From: an uncultured Maritimibacter sp.
Lineage (GTDB): Bacteria > Pseudomonadota > Alphaproteobacteria > Rhodobacterales > Rhodobacteraceae
Length of the DNA stretch: 37,356 nt
Direction: 5' to 3'
Assembly (NCBI GenBank): GCA_913063035.1
Contig: CAJXYS010000032.1
Span: forward strand, 1 to 37,356
Shown: positions 1 through 7,060 of the stretch, in pieces
Position numbering within the stretch: the stretch's first letter is position 1
How the letters are laid out: each line of letters begins with the position of its first letter
Position numbers and translations under genes: made by a program
Notes under the pieces: model-generated
Database searches by the model: none
Told to the model about the DNA's origin: nothing
Seen by the model: the letters and a program-made list of their open reading frames with translations, nothing else

Positions 1-3
1 AGA

Positions 4-80
4 TGGCGCACCGGGGAGGATTCGAACCCCCGACCCCGTGATTCGTAGTCACGTGCTCTATCCAGCTGAGCTACCGGTGC
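4..80 (-). tRNA. tRNA-Arg (anticodon ACG)
   Basis: Read on the minus strand this is a complete 77-nt cloverleaf. The 7-bp acceptor stem is GCACCGG/CCGGTGC, the D arm contains TAGCTCAGCTGGATAGAGC, and the anticodon loop CTACGAA carries ACG. The T loop is TTCGAAT, the discriminator base is G, and the 3' CCA is encoded in the DNA (positions 4-6). ACG (read as ICG after deamination) decodes CGU, CGC and CGA arginine codons. It lies 46 nt downstream of the histidine kinase stop on the same strand and appears to have its own promoter just upstream. Confidence 0.97.
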
Positions 81-90
81 GTGAGGGCTG

Positions 91-119
91 CATGTAGCGC
101 CGGCGCCGGGCGGATGCAA
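91..119 (-). promoter_or_regulatory. putative promoter of tRNA-Arg
   Basis: On the minus strand TTGCAT (114-119) is followed after exactly 17 nt by TACATG (91-96), which ends 10 nt before the mature tRNA 5' end. The boxes match the sigma-70 consensus only moderately (about 3 of 6 each). Spacing and position are what a tRNA promoter needs. The G+C-rich spacer is normal for this genome. Inferred from pattern only. Confidence 0.4.
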
Positions 120-126
120 GCGGATT

Positions 127-1536
127 TCATGGATTTTTGCGGAACTCCCCGAGCGTCGCCGCCGGCAGGCGGATCGCGAACTCGGTACCGGTCTCGTCGG
201 TTCGCACCAGCTCGAGCGTGCCGCCATGTCCCCGGACCAGTTCGGCCGCGATGGCCAGGCCCAGCCCCGATCCGCCGCGCCGCGTCGTCGCGTGGAACGG
301 CTCGAAAATATGGTCGAGCGCCTTTGCCGGCAGGCCCGGCCCGGTATCGGCGACGCGGATGGTCCAGCCGCCGCTTTCGGCCTCGGCGCTTACCCGGACG
401 GTGCCGGACTTGCCGGCGCCCTCGATCGCCTCGCGCGCGTTCCGCATCAGGTTCGACAGCACACGGTGCAGCTGCTCCGCGTCGCCGCGGATCACCGCGC
501 CGGCCGGCAGATCCGTCTCGAAGCGGACGCGCCCGCCCTCTGCCGCCAGCTTCTCGTTCTCGATCGCGTCGGTCACCAGTGGCCCCAGCGCGACCTCGCC
601 CAGGTGCGGGGCCGGCTCCTCGGCCCGGCCGAAGGCCAGCGTGCTCTCGCAGAGGTTCACCGCCCGCGAGATCGACCCGACGAGCTTGGGCGCGGTGCGC
701 TGCACGGTCGGGTCCGCGCTCTGTTCCATGCGGTCGGCCAGAAGCTGCGCCGTGCTGAGCATGTTGCGCAGGTCGTGGCTCACCCGCGCCACCGCGCCGC
801 CCAGCGCCGCCAGCCGATCCTTCTGCCGCAGCGACTGGCTCAGCTGCGTCTGCATCGAGCGGAGCGCTTCCTCGGCCTCGCGCAGTTCGCGGATCGAGGC
901 GGTGGGCGTGATGATCTGGCGCGCGTCGTCGGGTGCGGCCTCGTAGGCCTTTACATGGGTGATCACGCGGGAGATCGGCGTGACGAGGAACCGGCGCACC
1001 GCCAGGAACAGCAGGAACGCGGTGAATATGGAAATCGCGGCCGAGAGCGCGAGGATGCGGAGGCCATAATCGATCATCGCCGCGCGCAGCGGCTGGGTCG
1101 GCATCGTCACCTCGATCAGCAGCCCCGCATCGCGGAGCGGCTCGCCGATCACGCGGATCACCTGAGGCTCCGTGTCCCAGAGCCGCGACAGCGCGTCGCC
1201 GATCAGCGCCCAGGGGGAGGCCGCGCGCAGGTCGAAGGTGCTGTCCACGGGGCGCGGCATGTCGGAGGACAGGATCAGCTCGCGCACCTCGTTGCGCCGC
1301 AGCACGACGTTGTAGACGCCGGCGTTGCGCAGCAACTCCTCGGCCAGGTCCGGCTCGATCATGTCGTCCTCGCTGGCCAGCAGCGCCAGCGAGGCGATCT
1401 GCGCGCGTTCCAGCCGGGCCAGCAGGTAGTCCTCGCGGAAGCGCGCGACAGACGGGACGAAAATGAACACCTCGGCCAGCATGACGAAGACGATCGTCAA
1501 GAGCAGGAACCGCCCGGAAAGCGAGTTGAGAAACAT
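127..1536 (-). CDS. membrane sensor histidine kinase, orphan
   Basis: This is a two-component sensor kinase of about 469 residues. It has two membrane segments (about 9-29 and 158-181) flanking a roughly 128-residue extracytoplasmic domain, then a HAMP-like linker. The HisKA H-box contains VSHDLRN with the phospho-acceptor His at about 254. The HATPase domain shows an N-box (NLMRNAREA), G1 motif DTGPG (about 397-401) and G2 motif GGSGLGL (about 421-427), so all catalytic motifs are intact. No response regulator lies nearby. It is the last gene of the VTT-oxidoreductase-kinase unit, 28-40 nt after its neighbour. The start is uncertain: an in-frame TTG at 1548 adds four residues, but its GGGAG is too close, so the ATG at 1536 is preferred. 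The ligand and partner are unknown. Confidence 0.9.
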   Translation of the reverse strand: MFLNSLSGRFLLLTIVFVMLAEVFIFVPSVARFREDYLLARLERAQIASLALLASEDDMIEPDLAEELLRNAGVYNVVLRRNEVRELILSSDMPRPVDSTFDLRAASPWALIGDALSRLWDTEPQVIRVIGEPLRDAGLLIEVTMPTQPLRAAMIDYGLRILALSAAISIFTAFLLFLAVRRFLVTPISRVITHVKAYEAAPDDARQIITPTASIRELREAEEALRSMQTQLSQSLRQKDRLAALGGAVARVSHDLRNMLSTAQLLADRMEQSADPTVQRTAPKLVGSISRAVNLCESTLAFGRAEEPAPHLGEVALGPLVTDAIENEKLAAEGGRVRFETDLPAGAVIRGDAEQLHRVLSNLMRNAREAIEGAGKSGTVRVSAEAESGGWTIRVADTGPGLPAKALDHIFEPFHATTRRGGSGLGLAIAAELVRGHGGTLELVRTDETGTEFAIRLPAATLGEFRKNP

Positions 1537-1576
1537 CTGCCTGGTCAATCTCCCGACGTCGCGAATGGTGGCCGGC

Positions 1577-2992
1577 TCAGAATCTCTGCACCAGCCTGAC
1601 GATCCGCTTCACCCATGCATTATCAAATAGCTTCGGCGAGAAATAGGCGCTCGCCGCGCGCTTGTTCACCTCGCCCAGCGTCGGATAGGGCGCCACCATG
1701 TCGGCCACGGCCTTCATCTTGAGACCGTTGGCAATGGCGAGCGCCCAGATCTGGATCAGCTCGCCCGCCTGCGCGCCGGCGATGCTGGCCCCGACCGGCC
1801 GGCCCTTGACCACCATGACCTTGACCCGGCCCCGGGTGAGCCGCTCGGCCCGGGCCCGGTCGTTCTCGGCGTAGTCGGCGCCGACGACCTCGAGGGCGGC
1901 GCCGTGCCGCGCGCGCGCCTCGGCCTCGGTCAGGCCGACCTGGGCCAGTTCGGGGTCGGTATAGGTCACCCAGGGCAGATGCGCCGTGGCGGCCCTGGAC
2001 GGCAGCCCGAACAGCGCCGAGCGCACCACGATCCCGGCGTGGTAGCCCGCGACATGGGTGAATTGCAGCCCGCCCGCCACGTCGCCGATCGCGTAGACGC
2101 GGCGGTTGCTGCTGCGCAGCCCGTCATCGACGGTGACGCCGCGCCGGTCATGGGCGATCCCGGCGGCGTCGAGGTTCAGGGCGCCGATATTGGGCTTGCG
2201 CCCCACGGCCATCAGCAGGTGGGTGCCGGCATGGACGTCCCCCTCCCTGGTGACGACCTCGATCGCGCCGGCCGTCCCGCGGATTTCGGCGGCCGTGGCC
2301 CCCTCGTGGATCTCGACACCCTCGGCCCTGAGCCGGTCCAGCACGATGGCGGACAGGTCCGGATCGTCACGGCCGAGCGCACGGTCGCCTTCCAGCACCG
2401 TCACCCGCGATCCAAGCCGCAGATGGGCCTGCGCAAGCTCCATCCCGATCGGCCCGCCGCCGATGACGAGCAGGTGTTCGGGTCTTTCGCGCAGCTCGAA
2501 AACGGTTTCGTTGGTTTCGACCGGTACGGTCTCCACGCCCGGGATCGGCGGCACGAGCGGCGCCGAACCGGTCGCGATGACGAAGCGGCGGGCGCGGATC
2601 AGCGCGTCCCCGGCCTCGAGTTCACGGTCCGAGGTGAACCGGCCCCAGGCACGGATCACCCGCACGCCGAGGCCCTCGAAGCGCTCCTGGCTGTCATGCG
2701 GCGCGATGCCGGCGATGACGTCGGCCACGTGATCCTTGGCGGCCGCGTAGTCCACCTCCGGCACCACCGGGGCCACGCCGAAGGGGGCGCCCGTCGTCAT
2801 GGAATGGGCGTGCCGGGACGCGGCGATCAGCGATTTCGACGGCACGCAGCCGTAATTCAGGCAGTCGCCGCCCATCTTGCCGCCCTCGACCAGCACGACC
2901 CGCGCGCCCATCTGCACTGCGCCCGCCGCGACCGAAAGCCCGCCCGACCCGGCGCCGATCACGCAGAGATCCGTCTCGATCCGTTCCGGCAT
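1577..2992 (-). CDS. FAD-dependent disulfide oxidoreductase (mercuric reductase/LPD-like)
   Basis: This is a class I pyridine nucleotide-disulfide oxidoreductase of 471 residues. The N-terminal FAD-binding motif GAGSGG is at about 13-18. The redox-active CxxxxC pair lies in GGDCLNYGC (Cys44, Cys49). A central NAD(P)H-binding motif VIGGGPIGMELA and a C-terminal dimerisation domain follow. The C-terminal active-site HPTxxE signature of lipoamide dehydrogenase reads YPTLGE, with Tyr replacing His. The C-terminal Cys-Cys pair and N-terminal heavy-metal domain of true MerA are missing, so neither name should be transferred. The start at 2992 is chosen because GGAAAGGAG sits about 5 nt upstream; an upstream in-frame codon would overlap the VTT gene. 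Only one base separates it from that gene's stop, implying coupled translation. The substrate is unknown. Confidence 0.9.
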   Translation of the reverse strand: MPERIETDLCVIGAGSGGLSVAAGAVQMGARVVLVEGGKMGGDCLNYGCVPSKSLIAASRHAHSMTTGAPFGVAPVVPEVDYAAAKDHVADVIAGIAPHDSQERFEGLGVRVIRAWGRFTSDRELEAGDALIRARRFVIATGSAPLVPPIPGVETVPVETNETVFELRERPEHLLVIGGGPIGMELAQAHLRLGSRVTVLEGDRALGRDDPDLSAIVLDRLRAEGVEIHEGATAAEIRGTAGAIEVVTREGDVHAGTHLLMAVGRKPNIGALNLDAAGIAHDRRGVTVDDGLRSSNRRVYAIGDVAGGLQFTHVAGYHAGIVVRSALFGLPSRAATAHLPWVTYTDPELAQVGLTEAEARARHGAALEVVGADYAENDRARAERLTRGRVKVMVVKGRPVGASIAGAQAGELIQIWALAIANGLKMKAVADMVAPYPTLGEVNKRAASAYFSPKLFDNAWVKRIVRLVQRF

Positions 2993-2993
2993 G

Positions 2994-3725
2994 TCAGTCT
3001 CCTTTCCGGCCACGCAGCGCCCGCAGCACCATCGGCAGCGCCGCCAGGGCGCAGAGCCCGAGGATCGGGCCGAGGATGTGCGGCTCGAAGATGATGCCGA
3101 GGTTCGGCGTCTCGCCCCGGGCGAAGACCCGGCCGAGCCCGGCCCCGACCCAGGTATAGACCAGCCCCCCGGGAATGATGCCGAAGAAGGTCGTGAACAC
3201 GAAGCGCCCGGTACCGACGCCGACCAGCGCGGGCACGAGGTTGGCCACGAAGAACGGCACCGCCGGAACCAACCGCATCAGGAAGAGAAAGCTCAGCTCG
3301 TTGTCCCGGAGACCTGCGCGCATCCGCTTCACCCGGCCCTCCGAGGCGTCGATCCGGCGCGACAGCGCGTCGCCCAGCCCCCAGCGCGCGGCAAGGAAGA
3401 TCGCGGTCGCCCCGACCGTGGCGGCCACCACGTTGAAGAGCACCCCGGGAAAGAGCCCGAACAGAAAGCCGCCCGTCAGCGTCGCCACCGTCGCGCCGGG
3501 CAGCGAGAAGGCCACGATCACGACATAGGCGGCCATGAAGGCAAGCGCGGTAGAGACATAATGCGCATCGCGGAAGGCCAGCAGCCTTTCGCGGTTCTCG
3601 GCCAGCGCCTCGAAGGTGAGCACGTCGCCCAGCGCCAGGTAGCCGGTCACCGCCACCGCGAGGATCACGCCCAAAGGCAGGTGTCGCATCCATTGGCTCT
3701 TGTTCCGGTCCATGCTTCTGTCCAT
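2994..3725 (-). CDS. TVP38/TMEM64 (VTT/SNARE-assoc domain) family membrane protein
   Basis: This is an inner-membrane protein of 243 residues. An N-terminal membrane segment is followed by the VTT (formerly SNARE-associated/DedA-like) domain. It shows the family pattern of re-entrant glycine-rich hydrophobic stretches (LPGATVATLTGGFLFG) and a later R-x-x-P-x-x-PF element (RLVPAVPFFVANLV). The family is related to DedA and eukaryotic TMEM41B/VMP1 proteins implicated in lipid scrambling; the substrate of this member is unknown. It is the first gene of the unit with the flavin oxidoreductase, a pairing I recall from other bacteria. The start is uncertain: ATG at 3725 and an in-frame ATG at 3713 both lack a strong Shine-Dalgarno. 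Confidence 0.88.
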   Translation of the reverse strand: MDRSMDRNKSQWMRHLPLGVILAVAVTGYLALGDVLTFEALAENRERLLAFRDAHYVSTALAFMAAYVVIVAFSLPGATVATLTGGFLFGLFPGVLFNVVAATVGATAIFLAARWGLGDALSRRIDASEGRVKRMRAGLRDNELSFLFLMRLVPAVPFFVANLVPALVGVGTGRFVFTTFFGIIPGGLVYTWVGAGLGRVFARGETPNLGIIFEPHILGPILGLCALAALPMVLRALRGRKGD

Positions 3726-3734
3726 GTCTTGCCG

Positions 3735-3780
3735 CCCCGCGGTTTCAGCCCGTTTCGTTCCCCTTATCTGGACCGCGGGG
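3735..3780. promoter_or_regulatory. 9-bp inverted repeat upstream of the VTT gene
   Basis: Arms CCCCGCGGT (3735-3743) and ACCGCGGGG (3772-3780) are perfect complements separated by 28 nt. They sit 10-55 nt upstream of the VTT gene start, in the expected leader or promoter region. The element could be an operator bound by a dimeric regulator or an RNA stem-loop in the 5' leader. The rest of the 301-bp divergent region (3726-4026) holds the rpmH promoter and no recognisable gene. Confidence 0.4.
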
Positions 3781-3929
3781 CCGCGCCCGGCATAGGGGGT
3801 TCACGCGCGCTTGATGACGGGTGATGGATTTCGCCCGTTTATGACGGCTTCGCGCCGGTTTGTGTCAGCACGGGTCCCGATTTCCGGCAGGACGCGGCCG
3901 AATGTTGCAGTTTTCGGACAGCCGGCGAA

Positions 3930-3958
3930 TTGACTTCGCCCCGATCACCCCCTAAACA
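3930..3958 (+). promoter_or_regulatory. promoter of rpmH-rnpA
   Basis: TTGACT (3930-3935) and TAAACA (3953-3958) are separated by exactly 17 nt and lie about 70 nt upstream of the rpmH start. This is among the best sigma-70-like promoter matches in the window. The predicted transcription start is near 3965. Pattern evidence only. Confidence 0.6.
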
Positions 3959-4026
3959 GCGGCTTCCGAACAGCATCGGCCCGCGAATCCGCCGGAGGGC
4001 GGGCCGCACCGCGCAGGAGAAGAGAC

Positions 4027-4161
4027 ATGAAACGCACCTTTCAGCCGAGCAACCTCGTGCGCAAGCGCCGCCACGGTTTCCGCGCGCGCATGGCCACGAA
4101 GGCCGGCCGCCAGGTCCTGAACCGGCGTCGCGCGCGCGGCCGCAAGAAGCTGTCCGCCTGA
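4027..4161 (+). CDS. rpmH: 50S ribosomal protein L34
   Basis: A 44-residue, strongly basic protein beginning [18 protein letters not shown] and ending [12 protein letters not shown]. This is the canonical L34 sequence and length (44-46 residues). L34 is a late-assembling component of the large subunit, embedded in 23S rRNA. GGAG lies about 8 nt upstream of the ATG. The gene precedes rnpA with a 26-nt gap, the near-universal bacterial rpmH-rnpA pair. Unlike in many bacteria, dnaA is not adjacent. Confidence 0.98.
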   Translation: MKRTFQPSNLVRKRRHGFRARMATKAGRQVLNRRRARGRKKLSA

Positions 4162-4187
4162 GGCACGCGCCCGACCGAGATTATCGG

Positions 4188-4610
4188 ATGACACCGCCGG
4201 TGACGCACGTGGCAGGCCAGACAGGCCGGGCCGCGCAAGCGGACCCGGCGGTTTCCGTTCGTCTGGACATTCTGAAGAAGCGCGCCGATTTCCTGCGCAC
4301 GGCCCGGGCCCGCCGGCAGCCCATGCCGGGATTCCTGTTGCAGGCGCGATGCCGCGCGCCCGACGAGGCGCCCGGCGACACGATCCGCGTGGGCTTCACC
4401 TGTTCCCGGAAAGTCGGCAATGCCGTCACCCGCAACCGCGCCAAGCGCCGCCTGCGCGCCCTGGCCCGCGACGTGCTGCCCGAGGCCGGGCAGCCCGGCT
4501 GGGATTACGTCCTGGTCGGCCGGCCCGGCGCGACCGTCGCGCGCCCTTTCGCGGCGCTCCGGGCGGACCTCGTCAAGGCGCTCGGCCGCATCCACGGGGC
4601 CCGGTCATGA
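4188..4610 (+). CDS. rnpA: ribonuclease P protein component
   Basis: This is the protein subunit of RNase P, which helps the catalytic RNA bind pre-tRNA leaders. The 140-residue protein has the core [13 protein letters not shown] near residues 29-41, the central strand [14 protein letters not shown], and the family signature RNRAKRRLR at about 82-90. About 25 residues precede the usual start of the fold, so the N terminus is slightly extended. The ATG at 4188 is chosen because no better in-frame start with a ribosome site lies closer to the core. The stop overlaps the yidD start by ATGA, implying translational coupling. Confidence 0.95.
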   Translation: MTPPVTHVAGQTGRAAQADPAVSVRLDILKKRADFLRTARARRQPMPGFLLQARCRAPDEAPGDTIRVGFTCSRKVGNAVTRNRAKRRLRALARDVLPEAGQPGWDYVLVGRPGATVARPFAALRADLVKALGRIHGARS

Positions 4611-4864
4611 GCCCGCTCGCCTGGATCCTGTCCCTGCCCGTGCGCGCCTACCGGCTCGTGCTGAGCCCCTGGGTGGGGCATGGCTGCCGCTACCAGCCCA
4701 CCTGCTCGGCCTATGCGCTGGAAGCGCTCGAGAAACATGGTGCCGTCCGGGGCGGCTGGCTGGCCGCGCGGCGCATCGCGCGCTGCCATCCGCTGGGCGG
4801 GTCGGGCTACGATCCGGTACCGGGCCGGAAGCGCCGCAAAGCGTCCCTGCCCCCGAGACATTGA
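4607..4864 (+). CDS. yidD: membrane protein insertion efficiency factor YidD
   Basis: An 85-residue protein with the full YidD signature: [19 protein letters not shown], then [20 protein letters not shown], including three conserved cysteines. YidD is a small, membrane-associated protein that assists YidC-dependent insertion. It begins inside the rnpA stop codon (ATGA overlap), as is typical of rpmH-rnpA-yidD clusters. Here yidC is not the next gene; three unrelated genes stand between them. Confidence 0.95.
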   Translation: MSPLAWILSLPVRAYRLVLSPWVGHGCRYQPTCSAYALEALEKHGAVRGGWLAARRIARCHPLGGSGYDPVPGRKRRKASLPPRH

Positions 4865-4926
4865 GTCCCGGCGCACAATTCACCAAAGTAGGGCATGGCT
4901 GTCAGAACAGGAACGAGCGCCCCGAG

Positions 4927-6069
4927 ATGAACGCGCCACCGACGAGATCCGAAAGGCGGGACACCGAACCGGCCCGCAAGGCCCTGACGGACCGAGGCGC
5001 CCTGCAGACCGGCGCGCTGGTCATCATCGCCTTCGCGGTCGTGCTTTTCCTGCTTGTGCAGGCACAGTTCCTGCTGATCTCCCTGGCCACGGCCATCGTT
5101 GTCTTCAGCCTGACGAGCGACGCCATCAACTTCATCGCGCGGTTCCGTCTGGGGCCGGTCGGGATCCCGAACTGGCTGGCAAGTATCGCGGCGGTGGCGC
5201 TGATCTCGGCGATCCTGCTGACGCTGACCTCGATCATCCTGTCGCAGGTCAACACGGTCCTGACGACGACCCTGACCTATGCCGAGAGCGCGCCGTCGGC
5301 CATCGCGGCGCTCTTCTCCTTCCTGGGCCCGGACATCCAGACTGCGGTCTTCGACGCGGTGCGCACGGTGGACGTCTCGGGTTATCTCCGCTCCATCGCG
5401 GGACAGGCCGGCAACCTGATGCAGGGCACGGTGCTGGTGATCCTCTTCGTCGGGTTTCTCTTCGGCGAACGGATCTGGTTCTCGACGAAGCTCACCAATT
5501 TCTTCGGCGACGAGGCCCAGGCCGAACGGGTCGGGCGGATCATGGGCTCGATCATCCACCGGGTGAACTACTACCTGCTGGTCAAGACCTTCGTCAGCGC
5601 GGTGACCGGCGTCATGGTCTATTTCGTGGCCAAGCTCTTTGCGCTGGACCTCGCCGGTGCGCTCGGCGTCATCACGTTCATCCTGAACTACATCCCGAAT
5701 ATCGGCTCGATCGTGGCCACGGTGCTGGTCGCGCTGGTCACCTATGTCCAGCTGGCCGATCCGACGGCAACCATCGCGATCTTCGCCGTGGTGGGCGTGA
5801 TCCAGTTCCTGAACGGCAACGTGATCGACCCGATCCTGATGGGCCGGGCGCTGCGTGTCTCGACCTTCGGGATCATCATCTCGCTGGCGTTCTGGGGCGC
5901 GGTCTGGGGCATTCCGGGCATGTTCCTGTCGGTGCCGATCATGGTGGCGCTGCTGATCGTCTGCAGCCACGTGCCGGGGCTGCGCCCGATCGCGATCCTG
6001 CTCTCGCGCGAGGGCCTGCCGGAAACCGAGGCCGAAACCCGGGCCGGGACAGGCGCCGCGCCCCGGTGA
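4927..6069 (+). CDS. AI-2E family transporter (PerM-like permease)
   Basis: This is a polytopic inner-membrane protein of 380 residues, the usual family length. Two hydrophobic segments lie near residues 25-65, another near 85-110, a soluble stretch spans about 110-155, and several more segments follow to the end. It has the family's conserved late region ILNYIPNIGSIVA and the segment NGNVIDPILMGRALRVS. The family name comes from E. coli TqsA, which exports autoinducer-2; most members have no proven substrate, and no luxS is seen here. The ribosome-binding site before the ATG is weak. It lies 62 nt after yidD. Confidence 0.88.
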   Translation: MNAPPTRSERRDTEPARKALTDRGALQTGALVIIAFAVVLFLLVQAQFLLISLATAIVVFSLTSDAINFIARFRLGPVGIPNWLASIAAVALISAILLTLTSIILSQVNTVLTTTLTYAESAPSAIAALFSFLGPDIQTAVFDAVRTVDVSGYLRSIAGQAGNLMQGTVLVILFVGFLFGERIWFSTKLTNFFGDEAQAERVGRIMGSIIHRVNYYLLVKTFVSAVTGVMVYFVAKLFALDLAGALGVITFILNYIPNIGSIVATVLVALVTYVQLADPTATIAIFAVVGVIQFLNGNVIDPILMGRALRVSTFGIIISLAFWGAVWGIPGMFLSVPIMVALLIVCSHVPGLRPIAILLSREGLPETEAETRAGTGAAPR

Positions 6070-6117
6070 CCGGCCGCGCCCTTGCCCGGGACCCGGCGGT
6101 GCAGTAAAGGCACGGCC

Positions 6118-6948
6118 ATGCTCGACGAGACCGACGACATCCATCCGCTTTTCGCCGGCGCGCCCACGACCACGGAGTTCAAGAAGCTTCGCAAGCGGGT
6201 CGTGCGCCAGGCCCGCGAGGCCATCGAGCAGTTCGGCATGGTCGAACGCGGTGCGCGCTGGCTCGTCTGCCTCTCGGGTGGCAAGGACAGCTATACCCTG
6301 CTCGCGGTTCTCCACGAGTTGCAGTGGCGCGGCCTGCTGCCGGTCGAGATCCTCGCCTGCAACCTCGACCAGGGCCAGCCGGGCTTCCCGGCGACCGTTC
6401 TGCCGGCCTTCCTCGAGCGGATGGGCGTGCCGCACCGGATAGAGTACCAGGACACCTATTCCATCGTTACCGACAAGGTGCCGGCGGGGCGCACCTACTG
6501 CGCGCTCTGCTCGCGTCTGCGGCGCGGGCACCTGTATCGGATCGCCCGCGAGGAAGGCTGCACGGCGGTGGTGCTGGGCCATCACCGCGACGACATTCTC
6601 GAGACGTTCTTCATGAACCTCTTTCACGGCGGGCGCCTGGCGACCATGCCGCCGAAGCTCGTCAACGAAGAGGGCGACCTCTTCGTCTATCGCCCGCTCG
6701 CCTTCGTGGCCGAGGAGGATTGCGCGCGCTTCGCGCAGGCGATGAACTACCCGATCATTCCCTGCGATCTCTGCGGCAGCCAGGACGGCCTTCAGCGCCA
6801 GCAGGTCAAGAAGATCCTCGATCAATGGGAAGCCAACAGCCCGGGCCGCCGCCAGGTCATGTTCCGCGCGCTGATGAACGCCCGGCCCTCGCACCTGCTG
6901 GATTCTGCGCTTTTCGACTTCGCCGGGCTCACCCGGCCGGTCGAGTGA
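6118..6948 (+). CDS. ttcA: tRNA 2-thiocytidine(32) synthetase TtcA
   Basis: TtcA installs 2-thiocytidine at tRNA position 32 using ATP and an iron-sulfur cluster. The 276-residue protein has the PP-loop SGGKDS at about 53-58. The CxxC motif [16 protein letters not shown] supplies Cys128 and Cys131. A second CxxC, PCDLCGSQ (Cys216, Cys219), includes the third cluster ligand. [10 protein letters not shown] is also diagnostic. The ATG at 6118 is selected because AAAGG lies about 7 nt upstream; an earlier in-frame start at 6082 adds residues outside the family. It is transcribed with the AI-2E gene (48-nt gap). Confidence 0.95.
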   Translation: MLDETDDIHPLFAGAPTTTEFKKLRKRVVRQAREAIEQFGMVERGARWLVCLSGGKDSYTLLAVLHELQWRGLLPVEILACNLDQGQPGFPATVLPAFLERMGVPHRIEYQDTYSIVTDKVPAGRTYCALCSRLRRGHLYRIAREEGCTAVVLGHHRDDILETFFMNLFHGGRLATMPPKLVNEEGDLFVYRPLAFVAEEDCARFAQAMNYPIIPCDLCGSQDGLQRQQVKKILDQWEANSPGRRQVMFRALMNARPSHLLDSALFDFAGLTRPVE

Positions 6949-6955
6949 GTTTTCT

Positions 6956-6974
6956 GAAAATCGAGCAGATTTTC
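6956..6974. promoter_or_regulatory. AT-rich inverted repeat between ttcA and the GGDEF-EAL gene
   Basis: GAAAATC (6956-6962) and GATTTTC (6968-6974) are perfect 7-bp arms around a 5-nt spacer. The repeat begins 8 nt after the ttcA stop and about 87 nt before the next ATG. It stands out against the GC-rich surroundings. It could be a weak transcriptional stop for ttcA or an operator for the c-di-GMP gene. I cannot choose between these from sequence. Confidence 0.35.
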
Positions 6975-7060
6975 CGTCGCGGTCTTAACCAGTATCAGAG
7001 GCCGCGCCCCTAGCCTGCGCCTGCGGACCGAAGACCCGCGACAGGCGGAGGAGCCAGGCG

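Noticed and set aside
1-126. Integration site or element at the tRNA-Arg gene
   Set aside because: No integrase and no repeat of the tRNA 3' end within the window; flanking genes look native.
1577-2992. Mercuric reductase and a mercury-resistance operon
   Set aside because: No C-terminal Cys pair, no heavy-metal domain, and no merR, merT or merP nearby.
3726-4026. Replication origin next to rpmH
   Set aside because: No dnaA or gyrB nearby and no cluster of TTATCCACA-like boxes.
4807-6894. Long open frame on the minus strand opposite the AI-2E permease and ttcA
   Set aside because: Its translation is Arg/Asp/Glu/His-rich with no domain, and the plus strand encodes two recognisable proteins. 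Such antisense frames are expected at this GC content.
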